Counted from the stretch's first letter, positions 42,592 to 50,850 are shown. The stretch: 64,000 bases of DNA from Caulobacteraceae bacterium (GCA_027487945.1 JAIYCQ010000024.1:49313-113312), one strand, 5' to 3'. Notes: generated by a model from the sequence alone, not told the origin. Numbers and translations are program-made.

Positions 42592-42909
42592 CTACCGGCT
42601 GGCGACCTGCGCATAGCCGAGGTCGGTCATCTTGCGCAGCTTCACGAATTCGGACGGGGTGATGCAGCGGGGCGTGGCCCAGGCCTGGCCGTCGCCGCGG
42701 CCGGCAATCACGTCTTCGGCGGTCACGTACGAGACGCTGCCATACTGGCGCTTGAAGGCCCGGCGCGAGGCCTCGTCACGGTTGCAGACCACGAGGGGTT
42801 TGGTGGCGGTCGTCCGGGTGTCGTTGGCGTCGACCAGATCACCGATGGCCGCGGGTTCGCTGGCGAGCAGGCTCATGGCGACGACGACACCGGCAAGAAC
42901 AATGGACAT
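42592..42909 (-). CDS. Small exported hypothetical protein
   Basis: This 105-residue protein starts MSIVLAGVVVAMSLLASEPA, a signal peptide, and has two cysteines (C42 and C82) that could form a disulfide in the periplasm. I recognise no domain. The start at 42909 is preceded by GAGAGGAAA (read on the minus strand) at good spacing. A DnaA box lies about 91 nt upstream in the gap shared with the next gene. Confidence 0.65.
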   Translation of the reverse strand: MSIVLAGVVVAMSLLASEPAAIGDLVDANDTRTTATKPLVVCNRDEASRRAFKRQYGSVSYVTAEDVIAGRGDGQAWATPRCITPSEFVKLRKMTDLGYAQVASR

Positions 42910-43258
42910 GGTTTGTTTTCCTCTCCTGCCCCGCTGATTGCCGGGCTGTGACGCACGGTAGGCGCCGTTCGGCGAGTATGTGAAGCTTTTTTGACGGTCT
43001 GTGGATAACCGTCCGCCACTTTTTCGGGGATAATCCGTATGCAAACCAAAAAAGCGCCTCCGTAGCGGCTCCGGGCCGTGCCCGAAAGGCGCGGTGAAGG
43101 CGCCCTGGCGGCGCCATCCGCCGTCGGATTGCGGCGCACCGCCCGCGCGGTGGGTGCGCCGGCCGGGCGGCGGGTCATTCTTCCCCCCTTTTGAGCGTCG
43201 GCGGGGGCGAGGGTCCGGAACCAGACTGCCGCCTTCAACCGGAGACGACGTCTTGTCC
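42910..43258. other. 349-nt divergent intergenic region with DnaA box
   Basis: There is no supported gene. A perfect consensus DnaA box, TGTGGATAA (43000-43008, TTATCCACA on the other strand), sits in an AT-rich patch beginning at TTTTTTGACGG. A second AT-rich run (43015-43040) could hold a promoter of the leftward gene. The GC-rich right half shows nothing else clear. Confidence 0.45.
43000..43008 (-). promoter_or_regulatory. Consensus DnaA box
   Basis: TGTGGATAA is the exact reverse complement of TTATCCACA. A single box can act as a DnaA-regulated promoter element, as in Caulobacter, but may also occur by chance. It is not accompanied by a cluster of further boxes. Confidence 0.5.
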
Positions 43259-43597
43259 ATGCTTGTGACCCTTTGGTTCGCCGCCACCACCGTCGCCCCG
43301 GCAGGGCCGCCGCCTTGGCCGGAAAGTCTGGCCTGCGCCGCCCATGTCCAGGCCTGGGCGGAGCTGGCCAAGGACGCCAACGGCGGCATGCCCGAGGACA
43401 GGTCCTTCGACGCGGCCATCTTCTGGTCGATGGCCGCCATGGAGGCGGCGCGGCGGGACGGGGTCGAATCCGCCGCCGCCGCCGAGGCCGCCCAGAAGGC
43501 GGAGCGGGCGAAGGTCAAACTGCGGCTCGCGGCGAAGGACCCCGAGACCGAGGCCCTGCTGGCGACCTGCGTTAAGCAGGCGCCTCTGGTCGGTTGA
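43259..43597 (+). CDS. Small exported hypothetical protein
   Basis: This 112-residue protein starts MLVTLWFAATTVAPAG, a short signal segment, with two cysteines (LACAAHVQAW and ATCVKQ) at the ends of an Ala/Glu-rich helical region. I recognise no family. The frame is open upstream to 43094, but the ATG at 43259 gives the only plausible signal peptide. It is the first gene of a plus-strand stretch. Confidence 0.55.
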   Translation: MLVTLWFAATTVAPAGPPPWPESLACAAHVQAWAELAKDANGGMPEDRSFDAAIFWSMAAMEAARRDGVESAAAAEAAQKAERAKVKLRLAAKDPETEALLATCVKQAPLVG

Positions 43598-43674
43598 GAC
43601 CGCGCTTCGCGGCGCCTCGTCGAAGGCGCGCCTAAGACCCGGAAATTATGGGTCTATTAACCATGTTGTCCGCG

Positions 43675-43689
43675 TTAACCACTTGTTAA
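43675..43689 (+). promoter_or_regulatory. Perfect CtrA-type box
   Basis: TTAA-CCACTTG-TTAA is an exact match to the CtrA consensus TTAA-N7-TTAA. Another TTAA half site lies at 43657-43660. The box is about 90-100 nt before the TPR gene at 43777, a good position for CtrA control of that transcript in Caulobacterales. Confidence 0.65.
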
Positions 43690-43776
43690 GCTCCTCGGAC
43701 CGGGCTTTGCTCTGTTCCCGATGACCGACGGCCGGGTGTTCCGGCTTGGGACGGTCGTGTTGGGAGCAGTCGTCGC

Positions 43777-45141
43777 ATGTTCGAGTTTGGCCGCGAGTTG
43801 CGACGTCTCCTGTCCGGTGAACCGGCGACCAACGTCCAGGATGGTCTGACCGGCGGCGACGCCACCCTGCTGGAACTCCTCGACGTTCACCTGCTGACCA
43901 ACGAGGCGCGCGGCGCCGACATCGCCGCCGGCCGGATCGGCTCGAAGGATCGCACCGCCCGGCTGCTGCATGCCGCCGCCTGCTGGCGCGAGGTGACCCG
44001 GCGCACCGGCGACGCCACCGCCCTGCGCAAGGCCGCCGCCGCCGCCGAGTCCGCGGCCGAGGCGTTCCGCACGCTCAACCGCCCCGCCGGCGTCGCCCGC
44101 GCCCAGGCGGAACAGGGGCTCAACGCCCTGCTGGGGGCTGAACTGTTCGGCGATGAGGGCCTGGCCGCCGCAGCCGAGCATGTGCTGACCGAAGCAGTGA
44201 GGGCGTCCGGCATGGGCGCCGCCGTCGCGGGGATCGCCCTGGCCGGCCTGCGTGGCCGGGCCGCGCTCGCCGCCGGTGACGCCGCTGCCCTGTCCGCCGC
44301 CGTCGTCGATCATGAAGCGCCGCTCGCCGCCCTGGCCGCGTCCGGCCGCGTCAGCGTCGCCGCCCGGCTCGCGGTGGCCGAGTTCCGCGCCGCCCGGGCC
44401 GACCTGCTGGCGCTCGGCGGTCTGAAGCTGCGCGACCCCGACATGGTCGAGCACGGCCTGCGCGAGGCCCGCGCGGCGCTCGTCGGTCTCGACGCCGACT
44501 ATGAGCCGCTGACCTTCGCCCGCGTCACCGCCGCCGTGGGCGCTGTCCTGTCGCTGAAGGCCGAACTGACTGCCGAGCTCGATCCCGCCGCCGACGCGGT
44601 GGACGCCCTGACCGCCGCCCTGGAGTATGTCACCCGCGAGCACAGCCCCCTGGACTGGGCCCGGATCCAGGCTGGTCTGGGTCAGGCGCTGACCGTGCTG
44701 GGCGAGGTCACCGACAGCCCCCGGGCCTTCGAACAGGCGACGACCTGCTTCGACCGCGCCGCCATGGCGCTCAAGGATCAACTCGCCCTGTCGCTGCGCG
44801 CCCGCGTCGCGGCCGGCAAGGCCCAGTCCCTCGGCCGGCTGGCCGAGCTGACCGGCGACCTGGCCGTGCTCGACGCTGCTGTCGCCGCCCAGAAGACCGA
44901 GCTCTGCGCGCTGCGTCCGTCGGCCGACCCGGTCAGCTGGGCCGTGGCGCAGCTGAACCTGGCCCGGCTCTACGAGACCCGCGCCGAGATCACCGGCCGC
45001 GACGACGCCGGGCTGGCCGCCGCCGCCGTCGCCCTGACCACGGCCTTCGACGTCTTCGCCGAGCACGGCCACCGTTCGCTCACCGACCTCGCCAGCCAGG
45101 CGCTGGAGCGGCTTCGCGCCCGCCAGCCCTCGACCCACTGA
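43777..45141 (+). CDS. TPR-like helical repeat protein
   Basis: This 454-residue protein is rich in Ala/Leu/Glu/Arg helices with TPR-like pairs (for example RTARLLHAAACWREVTRRTGDATALRKAAAAAESAAEAFRT and PADAVDALTAALEYV, about 34 residues apart). No signal peptide or membrane helix is seen. It is the first gene of an operon with two TonB-C-domain proteins (gaps of 20 and 4 nt) and lies behind a perfect CtrA box. I recognise no named family; it may be a scaffold protein. Confidence 0.65.
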   Translation: MFEFGRELRRLLSGEPATNVQDGLTGGDATLLELLDVHLLTNEARGADIAAGRIGSKDRTARLLHAAACWREVTRRTGDATALRKAAAAAESAAEAFRTLNRPAGVARAQAEQGLNALLGAELFGDEGLAAAAEHVLTEAVRASGMGAAVAGIALAGLRGRAALAAGDAAALSAAVVDHEAPLAALAASGRVSVAARLAVAEFRAARADLLALGGLKLRDPDMVEHGLREARAALVGLDADYEPLTFARVTAAVGAVLSLKAELTAELDPAADAVDALTAALEYVTREHSPLDWARIQAGLGQALTVLGEVTDSPRAFEQATTCFDRAAMALKDQLALSLRARVAAGKAQSLGRLAELTGDLAVLDAAVAAQKTELCALRPSADPVSWAVAQLNLARLYETRAEITGRDDAGLAAAAVALTTAFDVFAEHGHRSLTDLASQALERLRARQPSTH

Positions 45142-45161
45142 TCCGCCCGGAGCCTCCCAGC

Positions 45162-45548
45162 GTGTTTCTGACCTTGCTCGCCGTCGCCCTTGCCGCCACC
45201 CCGGACTCCGCTCCCGCCGAGCCGGTGCTGCTGGCCGCCGCGACGCCGGATCCCGTGATCGCCGACCCCGACTGGGTGCGCACCCCGACCGTCGAGGAGC
45301 TGATCTCGACCTTCCCGGTCGCCGCGATCGAGAAGGGCGCCTCGGGCGAGGCTCTGATCGAGTGCCATGTCGCCGCCGGCGGCGCCCTGGACAGCTGTTT
45401 CGTCCTGACCGAGCGCGGCGGCGACTACGGCTTCGGCACCGCCACGGTCCAGCTGGCCCAGTATTTCCGTATGGCCCCGGTGAGCCAGAGCGGCGCGCCG
45501 GTCGAGGGCGCCGTCGTGCGCCTGCCCATGGTCTGGAAGCTGAACTAG
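45162..45548 (+). CDS. Exported TonB C-terminal-domain-like protein
   Basis: This 128-residue protein starts at GTG 45162 with GGAGCC upstream. A short signal (MFLTLLAVALAATPDSAPA) precedes one TonB-C-like domain: TVEELISTFPVAAIEKGASGEALIECHV and GALDSCFVLTERGGDYGFGTATVQLAQYFRMAP. There is no cytoplasmic or Pro-rich arm of a true TonB, so it cannot transduce energy in the usual way. It may bind receptors or cell-envelope partners. It is in an operon with the TPR protein and the 45553 gene. Confidence 0.7.
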   Translation: MFLTLLAVALAATPDSAPAEPVLLAAATPDPVIADPDWVRTPTVEELISTFPVAAIEKGASGEALIECHVAAGGALDSCFVLTERGGDYGFGTATVQLAQYFRMAPVSQSGAPVEGAVVRLPMVWKLN

Positions 45549-45552
45549 GCTG

Positions 45553-46308
45553 ATGTTCCGCCGCACGCCGCTGGCGCTCGCCGCCATCGCCCTGGTCGCG
45601 GCCGGCGTCGCGGGCCCGGGGCGGACCCAGCCGATTCCGCAGGTGATGGCGGAGCCGCCGCCGCTGCTGCCGATGCCGCCAGCCCCCGCGCCGGCGCCGG
45701 TCTCCTGGACGCTTGCCCCTACCGCCGCCGACATGTCCGCCAGCTTTCCCCGGGCCGCGTTCGACGAAGGGATGAGCGGACGGGTCATTCTCGACTGCGC
45801 CCTGCAGGGCGGCGCCCTGCAGGGCTGCAGCGTCGTCTCGGAGCGCCCCCTCGACCGGGGTTTCGCCGCCGCGGGCCTCGGGCTGGTCGACCGATACCGC
45901 GCCGATACGCCCGACCAGACGGCGCGGGTCACCCTCGAGTGGCGACATCCCTCGTACGAGGCGGCTCTGGCGACCGTCGCGGCAGGCGGTCTGGCGACCC
46001 TGGAGGAGATTCCGAACGCCATGGTGAGGCTGGAGCGCCGCCCGACCTTTGACGACGTCGCGCGCTACTATCCGGAACGGGCGCTGCGCGACGAGATCGA
46101 AGGCAGCGCCGAGCTGCTGTGCCTGATCGACATCGGCGGCCAGTTGCGGCCCTGCGTCGTCATCTCAGAGACGCCCGCGGACAACATGTTCGGCCTGGCG
46201 TCCACGCGGATCGCCCGCAGTATCCGCACGACGCCAAAGGCCGCCGATGGTCGCGTCGCCGCCGGCCGGACAACGCGGGTGAAGCTGAGCTTCCGCTTGC
46301 CGGAATGA
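45553..46308 (+). CDS. Exported protein with two TonB C-terminal-like domains
   Basis: This 251-residue protein has a signal peptide (MFRRTPLALAAIALVAAGVAG), then a first TonB-C-like domain (about 57-125, FPRAAFDEGMSGRVILDCAL; GCSVVSERPLDRGF) and a second (about 165-250, YPERALRDEIEGSAELLCLI; CVVISETPADNMFG). The two domains are diverged repeats of the one in the preceding gene, from which it is separated by 4 nt. No TM anchor or TonB-type Pro-rich spacer is present. Function is unknown. Confidence 0.7.
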   Translation: MFRRTPLALAAIALVAAGVAGPGRTQPIPQVMAEPPPLLPMPPAPAPAPVSWTLAPTAADMSASFPRAAFDEGMSGRVILDCALQGGALQGCSVVSERPLDRGFAAAGLGLVDRYRADTPDQTARVTLEWRHPSYEAALATVAAGGLATLEEIPNAMVRLERRPTFDDVARYYPERALRDEIEGSAELLCLIDIGGQLRPCVVISETPADNMFGLASTRIARSIRTTPKAADGRVAAGRTTRVKLSFRLPE

Positions 46309-46359
46309 CCATGGCGCCGGCCGCAGGACGTGCGGGCCCGGCGCGGACCTGACCTGCTC

Positions 46360-46938
46360 TCAGGCCGCCGCGTCGGCGGCCCGGCCGGACGGTACGGCGG
46401 CGGCCGACGGCACTTCCTGCACATAGCGTTCGATCGCCGCAGCGCGGCGGGCCATCTCCAGCACGGCGGGCGGGGCGTCGTCGGGGGACTCGGCGACCAG
46501 CGCCATCAGCTCGCGGGCGATGGCCTGCAGGCGCGGGGCGCTGGCGATCAGCCGGGCCTGACGTTCGACCTTGGCCGGGTCACGATCGTACTCGGCCCCG
46601 GGCGTGCGCCAGCCGCCCCAGTCGGCCGGGTCGGTGACGACCACCGGGTATGTGCCCGGGAAGGGGTGGTGGGTGCAGTCGCCTTCCTGCTGCCACTTGT
46701 TCTTGGCCCGCATCAGCCGCCAGCTGTCGCCGGCGAGCCCGCCGTCGGCAGGGTCGACCCGATCTTCCGGCTTCAGCTCGTGGGCGTGGAACTCGCGGCC
46801 CAGCCCGACGTCGTAGGTCACGCGCACCGGCTCATCGAAGCCTTTGGCCCAGATCGGCACGATCCTGTCGACGGTCGCCCAGGCGCCGACGCTGTCGACC
46901 CAGACCTTCTGGTTCTTCTGGAAAACCGCCTTCGCCAT
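46360..46938 (-). CDS. Hypothetical protein with SH3-like N-terminus
   Basis: This 192-residue protein begins with FQKNQKVWVDSVGAWATVDRIVPIWAKG, a small beta-barrel (SH3/tudor-like) pattern, then a linker and a helical C-terminal half (ARLIASAPRLQAIARELMAL). There is no signal peptide. I recognise it only as a conserved hypothetical of Caulobacterales. It reads opposite to its neighbours and has no visible operon partner. Confidence 0.6.
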   Translation of the reverse strand: MAKAVFQKNQKVWVDSVGAWATVDRIVPIWAKGFDEPVRVTYDVGLGREFHAHELKPEDRVDPADGGLAGDSWRLMRAKNKWQQEGDCTHHPFPGTYPVVVTDPADWGGWRTPGAEYDRDPAKVERQARLIASAPRLQAIARELMALVAESPDDAPPAVLEMARRAAAIERYVQEVPSAAAVPSGRAADAAA

Positions 46939-46985
46939 GCGCCCGCGCCATCAATCAATCCAACGGCGCATAAGAACCTGAATTC

Positions 46986-47002
46986 ATTGACGCGAGGTCA
47001 AT
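46986..47002. promoter_or_regulatory. Operator-like inverted repeat before acyl-CoA dehydrogenase
   Basis: ATTGAC (46986-46991), 5 nt, GTCAAT (46997-47002) form a perfect 6-bp inverted repeat in the gap before the acyl-CoA dehydrogenase gene at 47079. Regulators of lipid and branched-chain amino-acid catabolism (TetR, MerR or GntR families) often bind such sites. Which one is not known. Confidence 0.45.
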
Positions 47003-47078
47003 CTTTCCCCCGGCGCAAACCCGTCTACATTGCCCCTCGACAAGCACGCGCGCGATCACAGCGCGGCGGGAGGATGCC

Positions 47079-48194
47079 GTGAACTTCGACTATTCCGACG
47101 ACCAGAAATTCCTGAAGAACGAGGCGCGCAAGTTCCTCGACGCCCACAGCACCAGCGCGGCCGTCCGCGTCGTGCTCAATGATGACGCCGTGTCCTACGA
47201 CAAGGCCCTGTGGAAGGGCGTCGCCGAACAGGGCTGGCTCGGCGCCGCCATCCCGGAAGAGTTCGGCGGCCTGGGCCTGGGCCATGTCGAGCTCTGCGCC
47301 ATCGCCGAGGAACTCGGCCGCTCGGTGGCCCCGATCCCCTTCGCCTCGACCGTCTACTTCCTGGCCGAGGCCGTGATGCTGGCCGGCAATGACGAGCAGA
47401 AGGCCCATCTGCTGCCGAAGATCGCCGCCGGCGAGATCATCGGCTGCTACGCCACCTCCGAAGGCCCGGGCGTCGTCGACGCCAAGTCGCTGACCTGCAA
47501 GGTCGAAGGCGACAGGCTGACGGGCGTGAAGATCCCGGTGACCGACGGCGACATCGCCGATGTCGCCCTGGTCCTGGCCAGCGAAGGCGGCAAGGCCTCG
47601 CTGTTCCTCGTCGACCTGAACGGCGAAGGCGTGACCCGCGAGACGCTCAAGAGCCTCGACCCGACCCGCGGCGTTGCCCGGCTGACCTTCGCCGGCGCCC
47701 CGGCCAAGCGCGTCGGCGCGGCGGGCGAGGGCCTGAGCATCAGCGAGCAGGTCTTCGACCGCGCCGCCGTGCTGCTGGCCTTCGAACAGACCGGCGGCGC
47801 CGACAAGTGCCTCGAGATGGCCAAGGACTACGCCATGAACCGCTACGCCTTCGGGCGGGTGATCGGCGGCTACCAGGCCATCAAGCACAAGCTGGCCGAC
47901 ATGTACGTCAAGAACGAGGTCGCCCGCTCCAACGCCTACTACGGCGCCTGGGCCCTCAACACGAACGCCGCGGAGCTGCCGGTGGCGGCCGCCGCCGCAC
48001 GGATCGCGGCCAGCGAAGCCTACTGGTTCGCCTCCAAGGAAAACATCCAGACGCATGGCGGCATGGGCTTCACCTGGGAGGTGGACTGCCACCTCTACTA
48101 CCGCCGCTCGCGCCAGCTGGCCCTCGTGGCCCACGCGCCGAAGGTCTGGAAAGAGCGGCTGGTCTCGCAACTGGAACGCCGCAACGCCGCCTGA
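47079..48194 (+). CDS. Acyl-CoA dehydrogenase (small type)
   Basis: This 371-residue flavoenzyme introduces a double bond into an acyl-CoA. The FAD/substrate-binding patterns include PFASTVYFLAEAVMLAG, CYATSEGPG, and FEQTGGADKCLEMAKDYAMNRYAFGRVIGGYQAIKHKLADM. The GTG start at 47079 is preceded by GGGAGG. It precedes a second acyl-CoA dehydrogenase gene; such pairs form heteromeric enzymes for sterol or branched-chain substrates. A perfect inverted repeat lies upstream. Confidence 0.9.
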   Translation: MNFDYSDDQKFLKNEARKFLDAHSTSAAVRVVLNDDAVSYDKALWKGVAEQGWLGAAIPEEFGGLGLGHVELCAIAEELGRSVAPIPFASTVYFLAEAVMLAGNDEQKAHLLPKIAAGEIIGCYATSEGPGVVDAKSLTCKVEGDRLTGVKIPVTDGDIADVALVLASEGGKASLFLVDLNGEGVTRETLKSLDPTRGVARLTFAGAPAKRVGAAGEGLSISEQVFDRAAVLLAFEQTGGADKCLEMAKDYAMNRYAFGRVIGGYQAIKHKLADMYVKNEVARSNAYYGAWALNTNAAELPVAAAAARIAASEAYWFASKENIQTHGGMGFTWEVDCHLYYRRSRQLALVAHAPKVWKERLVSQLERRNAA

Positions 48195-48207
48195 CACAAC
48201 ACCCATT

Positions 48208-48292
48208 GTCATTCCGGCCGTAGAGCCGGGACCCCGTTTCGGAGCCTCGTGCTCCCGGGTCCCGTCTTGGCCCCAGCCCCGACCGGGATGAC
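48208..48292. repeat. Palindromic intergenic repeat between acyl-CoA dehydrogenase genes
   Basis: The outer arms GTCATTCCGG (48208-48217) and CCGGGATGAC (48283-48292) form a near-perfect inverted repeat, and GGGACCC (48228-48234) pairs with GGGTCCC (48257-48263) inside. Similar GGGACCC/CCGGAATGAC units occur as dispersed palindromes in Caulobacterales intergenic regions. Here it could stabilise or tune the mRNA between the two co-directional genes. Confidence 0.5.
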
Positions 48293-48309
48293 CGCCCTGG
48301 AGAGACGAG

Positions 48310-49542
48310 ATGGACTTTAACGACAGCCCCGAAGAAGCCGCCTACCGCGAAGCCGCTCGCGCCTGGCTCGAAAAGAACGCCGCCGAGCACAAGGGCGGCG
48401 CCAGCGCCAACGGCCGGCGGCCCAACAGCCCCGAGCACATGGCCCTTGCCAAGTCCTGGCAGGCCAAGAAGGCTGACGCCGGCTACGCCTGCATCACCTG
48501 GCCCAAGGAGTGGGGCGGGGCCGGCGGCACGCCGATCCAGTCGGTCATCTTCGGCCAGGAAGAGGCCAAGGTCGGCGTCAACTACGGCTACTTCACCATC
48601 GGCCTGGGCATGTGCGTCCCGACCGTGATGGCCTTCGCCGACGCCGAGACCAAGACCCGCTTCGTCAAGCCGGCGATGCGCGGCGAGGAAATCTGGTGCC
48701 AGCTGTTCTCCGAACCGGCCGGCGGCTCGGACGTCGCCGCCTCGCGCACCCGCGCGATCCAGCAGGACGACGGCGACTGGGTCATCAACGGCCAGAAGGT
48801 CTGGACCACCGGCGCCCAGTACTGCGACTACGGCATCCTGCTCGTCCGCACCGACCCCGACGTGCCCAAGCACAAGGGCATGACCATGTTCTGGATCGAC
48901 ATGCACGATCCGGCCGTCGAGGTCCGCCCGATCCACCAGGCCAGCGGCGGCAGCGAGTTCAACGAAGTCTACTTCACCGATCTGCGGGTGAAGGACAGCC
49001 AGCGCCTCGGCGCGGTCGGCGACGGCTGGAAGGTGGCCCTGGTCACCCTGATGAACGAGCGTCTGGCCGTCGGCGGCTCCTCGGGCCCGGACTACAAGAC
49101 CATCATGGAACTGGCCCGTGAGACCGACACCGTCGGCGGCTCGGCCATCAAGGACGGCGGCTTCCGCGAGAAGCTGGCCGACTGGTACGTCGCGGCCGAG
49201 GGTCTGAAGATGACCCGCTTCCGCACCATGACGGCCCTGTCGCGTGGTCAGACCCCGGGCGCCGAAAGCTCGATCGGCAAGATCATCGCCGCCAACCAGA
49301 TGCAGGACATGAGCAACTACGGCGTCGAGCTGGAAGACCAGTACGGCGTGCTCGTCGATCCGGGTGAAGCCCCGATGCAGGCCGCCTTCCAGCAGAGCCT
49401 GCTGTGGGCCCCCGGCCTGCGCATCGCCGGCGGCACCGACGAGATCCTGAAGAACATCATCGCCGAACGCGTGCTGGGCCTGCCCGGCGACGTGCGCGTC
49501 GACAAGGATGTCGCCTTCAAGGACGTTCCGTCGGGGCGTTAA
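48310..49542 (+). CDS. Acyl-CoA dehydrogenase (large type)
   Basis: This 410-residue flavoenzyme follows the usual fold: ITWPKEWGGAGG at the N-terminal part, CQLFSEPAGGSDVA at the FAD site, WVINGQKVWTTGA, and RMTALSRGQTPG-like sequence at the C-terminal part (RFRTMTALSRG), with GGTDEILKNIIAERVLGLPGD at the end. GAGAGACG precedes the ATG. It pairs with the preceding, smaller acyl-CoA dehydrogenase, possibly as an alpha2beta2 enzyme. Confidence 0.9.
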   Translation: MDFNDSPEEAAYREAARAWLEKNAAEHKGGASANGRRPNSPEHMALAKSWQAKKADAGYACITWPKEWGGAGGTPIQSVIFGQEEAKVGVNYGYFTIGLGMCVPTVMAFADAETKTRFVKPAMRGEEIWCQLFSEPAGGSDVAASRTRAIQQDDGDWVINGQKVWTTGAQYCDYGILLVRTDPDVPKHKGMTMFWIDMHDPAVEVRPIHQASGGSEFNEVYFTDLRVKDSQRLGAVGDGWKVALVTLMNERLAVGGSSGPDYKTIMELARETDTVGGSAIKDGGFREKLADWYVAAEGLKMTRFRTMTALSRGQTPGAESSIGKIIAANQMQDMSNYGVELEDQYGVLVDPGEAPMQAAFQQSLLWAPGLRIAGGTDEILKNIIAERVLGLPGDVRVDKDVAFKDVPSGR

Positions 49543-49613
49543 GCCTGGACGGCAGACCTGGCGCGGAGGCGGCTTCACGGCCGCCTCCGTTCGCATTTTC
49601 GGGAGGGCCCCGC

Positions 49614-49865
49614 TTGCCCGTCACCCTCATCGGCCTCCTCGCGGCGGCCTGCACCACGCTCGCCTTCCTGCCCCAGGCCATCAAGACCTGGCGGACCCGC
49701 TCGACCGCCGACCTGTCGCTTCCGATGTTCCTGCTGATGACCTTCGGGGTGGCGCTGTGGATGGTCTACGGCCTGATCCTGGGCGACTGGCCGCTGATCG
49801 TCGGCAACGGCCTGACGCTGCTGCTGTCCGGCTCGATCCTCTACTGCAAGCTCCGCTACGGCTGA
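49614..49865 (+). CDS. SemiSWEET family PQ-loop transporter
   Basis: This 83-residue protein has three hydrophobic helices and the PQ-loop motif LPQAIKTWRTRSTADLSLPM. SemiSWEETs are half-size sugar transporters that act as dimers. I chose the TTG at 49614, as GGGAGG lies 7 nt upstream and the frame above is only a shadow. It reads in the same direction as the acyl-CoA dehydrogenase genes but has no clear link to them. Confidence 0.8.
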   Translation: MPVTLIGLLAAACTTLAFLPQAIKTWRTRSTADLSLPMFLLMTFGVALWMVYGLILGDWPLIVGNGLTLLLSGSILYCKLRYG

Positions 49866-49999
49866 GGACGGGCATCGCCACACCCCGCCTCTCGGCCGGG
49901 CCTCTCGTCCGCCGGCGCGGTCAGGGGACTTGATCAACAGGGCCTTCCCGCGCTCCTGTGCCCGCCTGTGGTCATGACGGCTGTTGAGGGTGTCGGCCG

Positions 50000-50401
50000 G
50001 TGCGAAAAGCAACAACCTACGAAGGCGGGTGTCTCTGCGGTCACGTGCGCTTCACGGCGGTCGGCCCCGCGCTGAAGCCGCACACCTGTTCGTGCAGGAT
50101 GTGCCAGCGGCACAGCGGCGCCCTGACGGTGAGCTGGGTCGAGTTTCCGAGCGAGGCTGTCACCTGGTGCGGCCAGGGCGGACCACCGGCGACCTTCCGG
50201 TCGTCGGACTGGTCCAGCCGGGCCTTCTGCGCGCGATGCGGCAGCACCCTTGGCGCCATCGATGACCAACCCGTCGTCGCGCTTGTACTGGGCGTTTTCG
50301 ACAAACCGACCGCGAAAGCCCTGGCGCCGACCGCCCATTCCTTCCGCTCGGCGCGGCCGCGCTGGTGGCACGTCGAGGTGGATGCCGAGGAGTCCCGGTA
50401 G
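50000..50401 (+). CDS. GFA (glutathione-dependent formaldehyde-activating)-like protein
   Basis: This 133-residue protein has the Zn-binding GFA/CENP-V fold: GGCLCGHVRF (C-x-C), CSCRMCQRHSGAL (C-x2-C), then FCARCGSTLG (C-x2-C). Most members are not true Gfa enzymes, and their substrates are unknown. It starts at GTG 50000 with GGTG upstream. The gene is convergent with the VWA gene, separated by a repeat-rich 575-nt gap. Confidence 0.85.
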   Translation: MRKATTYEGGCLCGHVRFTAVGPALKPHTCSCRMCQRHSGALTVSWVEFPSEAVTWCGQGGPPATFRSSDWSSRAFCARCGSTLGAIDDQPVVALVLGVFDKPTAKALAPTAHSFRSARPRWWHVEVDAEESR

Positions 50402-50756
50402 GTCGCGGGCGGACACGGAGGACAGGTGCATTCCAGGAATACTGGAAGGATCCGCCACCGTTTGCCGAAACAGGACTTCGCCCCTTTTTCCGCGCCATTT
50501 CTCGCCGGAACAAGTCTCCCACATGAAGACTCTCGGGACCAATACTCCCGGGACAAATGGAGACATCGTGGGACAATTGGTCCCTGCCGCCCGTCCCTTC
50601 GGCTGACAATCGATTCCCCCGTCCCTGAGCGGGCGCACAATGGGGGATGAGCCGGCCGACGTCCTCTCCGACAGCTTGCCCCGCAAGCGCTTTGCCGATC
50701 CCCCGGCCGGGCGGGCGGCTGTCCATGCGTGGTCGTGCAGGGAGCCGGGGCGATGT

Positions 50757-50829
50757 CTGTCCCCCTTTCGCCGCCGCTGAGGCACGAACTTCAGCGGCGG
50801 TGAACGGCGAAGGGAGACAGTGGGGACAG
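50757..50829. repeat. Stem-loop with GGGGACAG-type arms
   Basis: The inner hairpin CCGCCGCTGA (50771-50780) and TCAGCGGCGG (50791-50800) is perfect over a 10-nt loop. Outer arms CTGTCCCC (50757-50764) and GGGGACAG (50822-50829) pair across it, with CCTTTCG/CGAAGG partly paired in between. It resembles a REP-like or MITE-like element. No transposase is near. Confidence 0.5.
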
Positions 50830-50850
50830 GTCGCGCGCGGTCAGGCCGAG

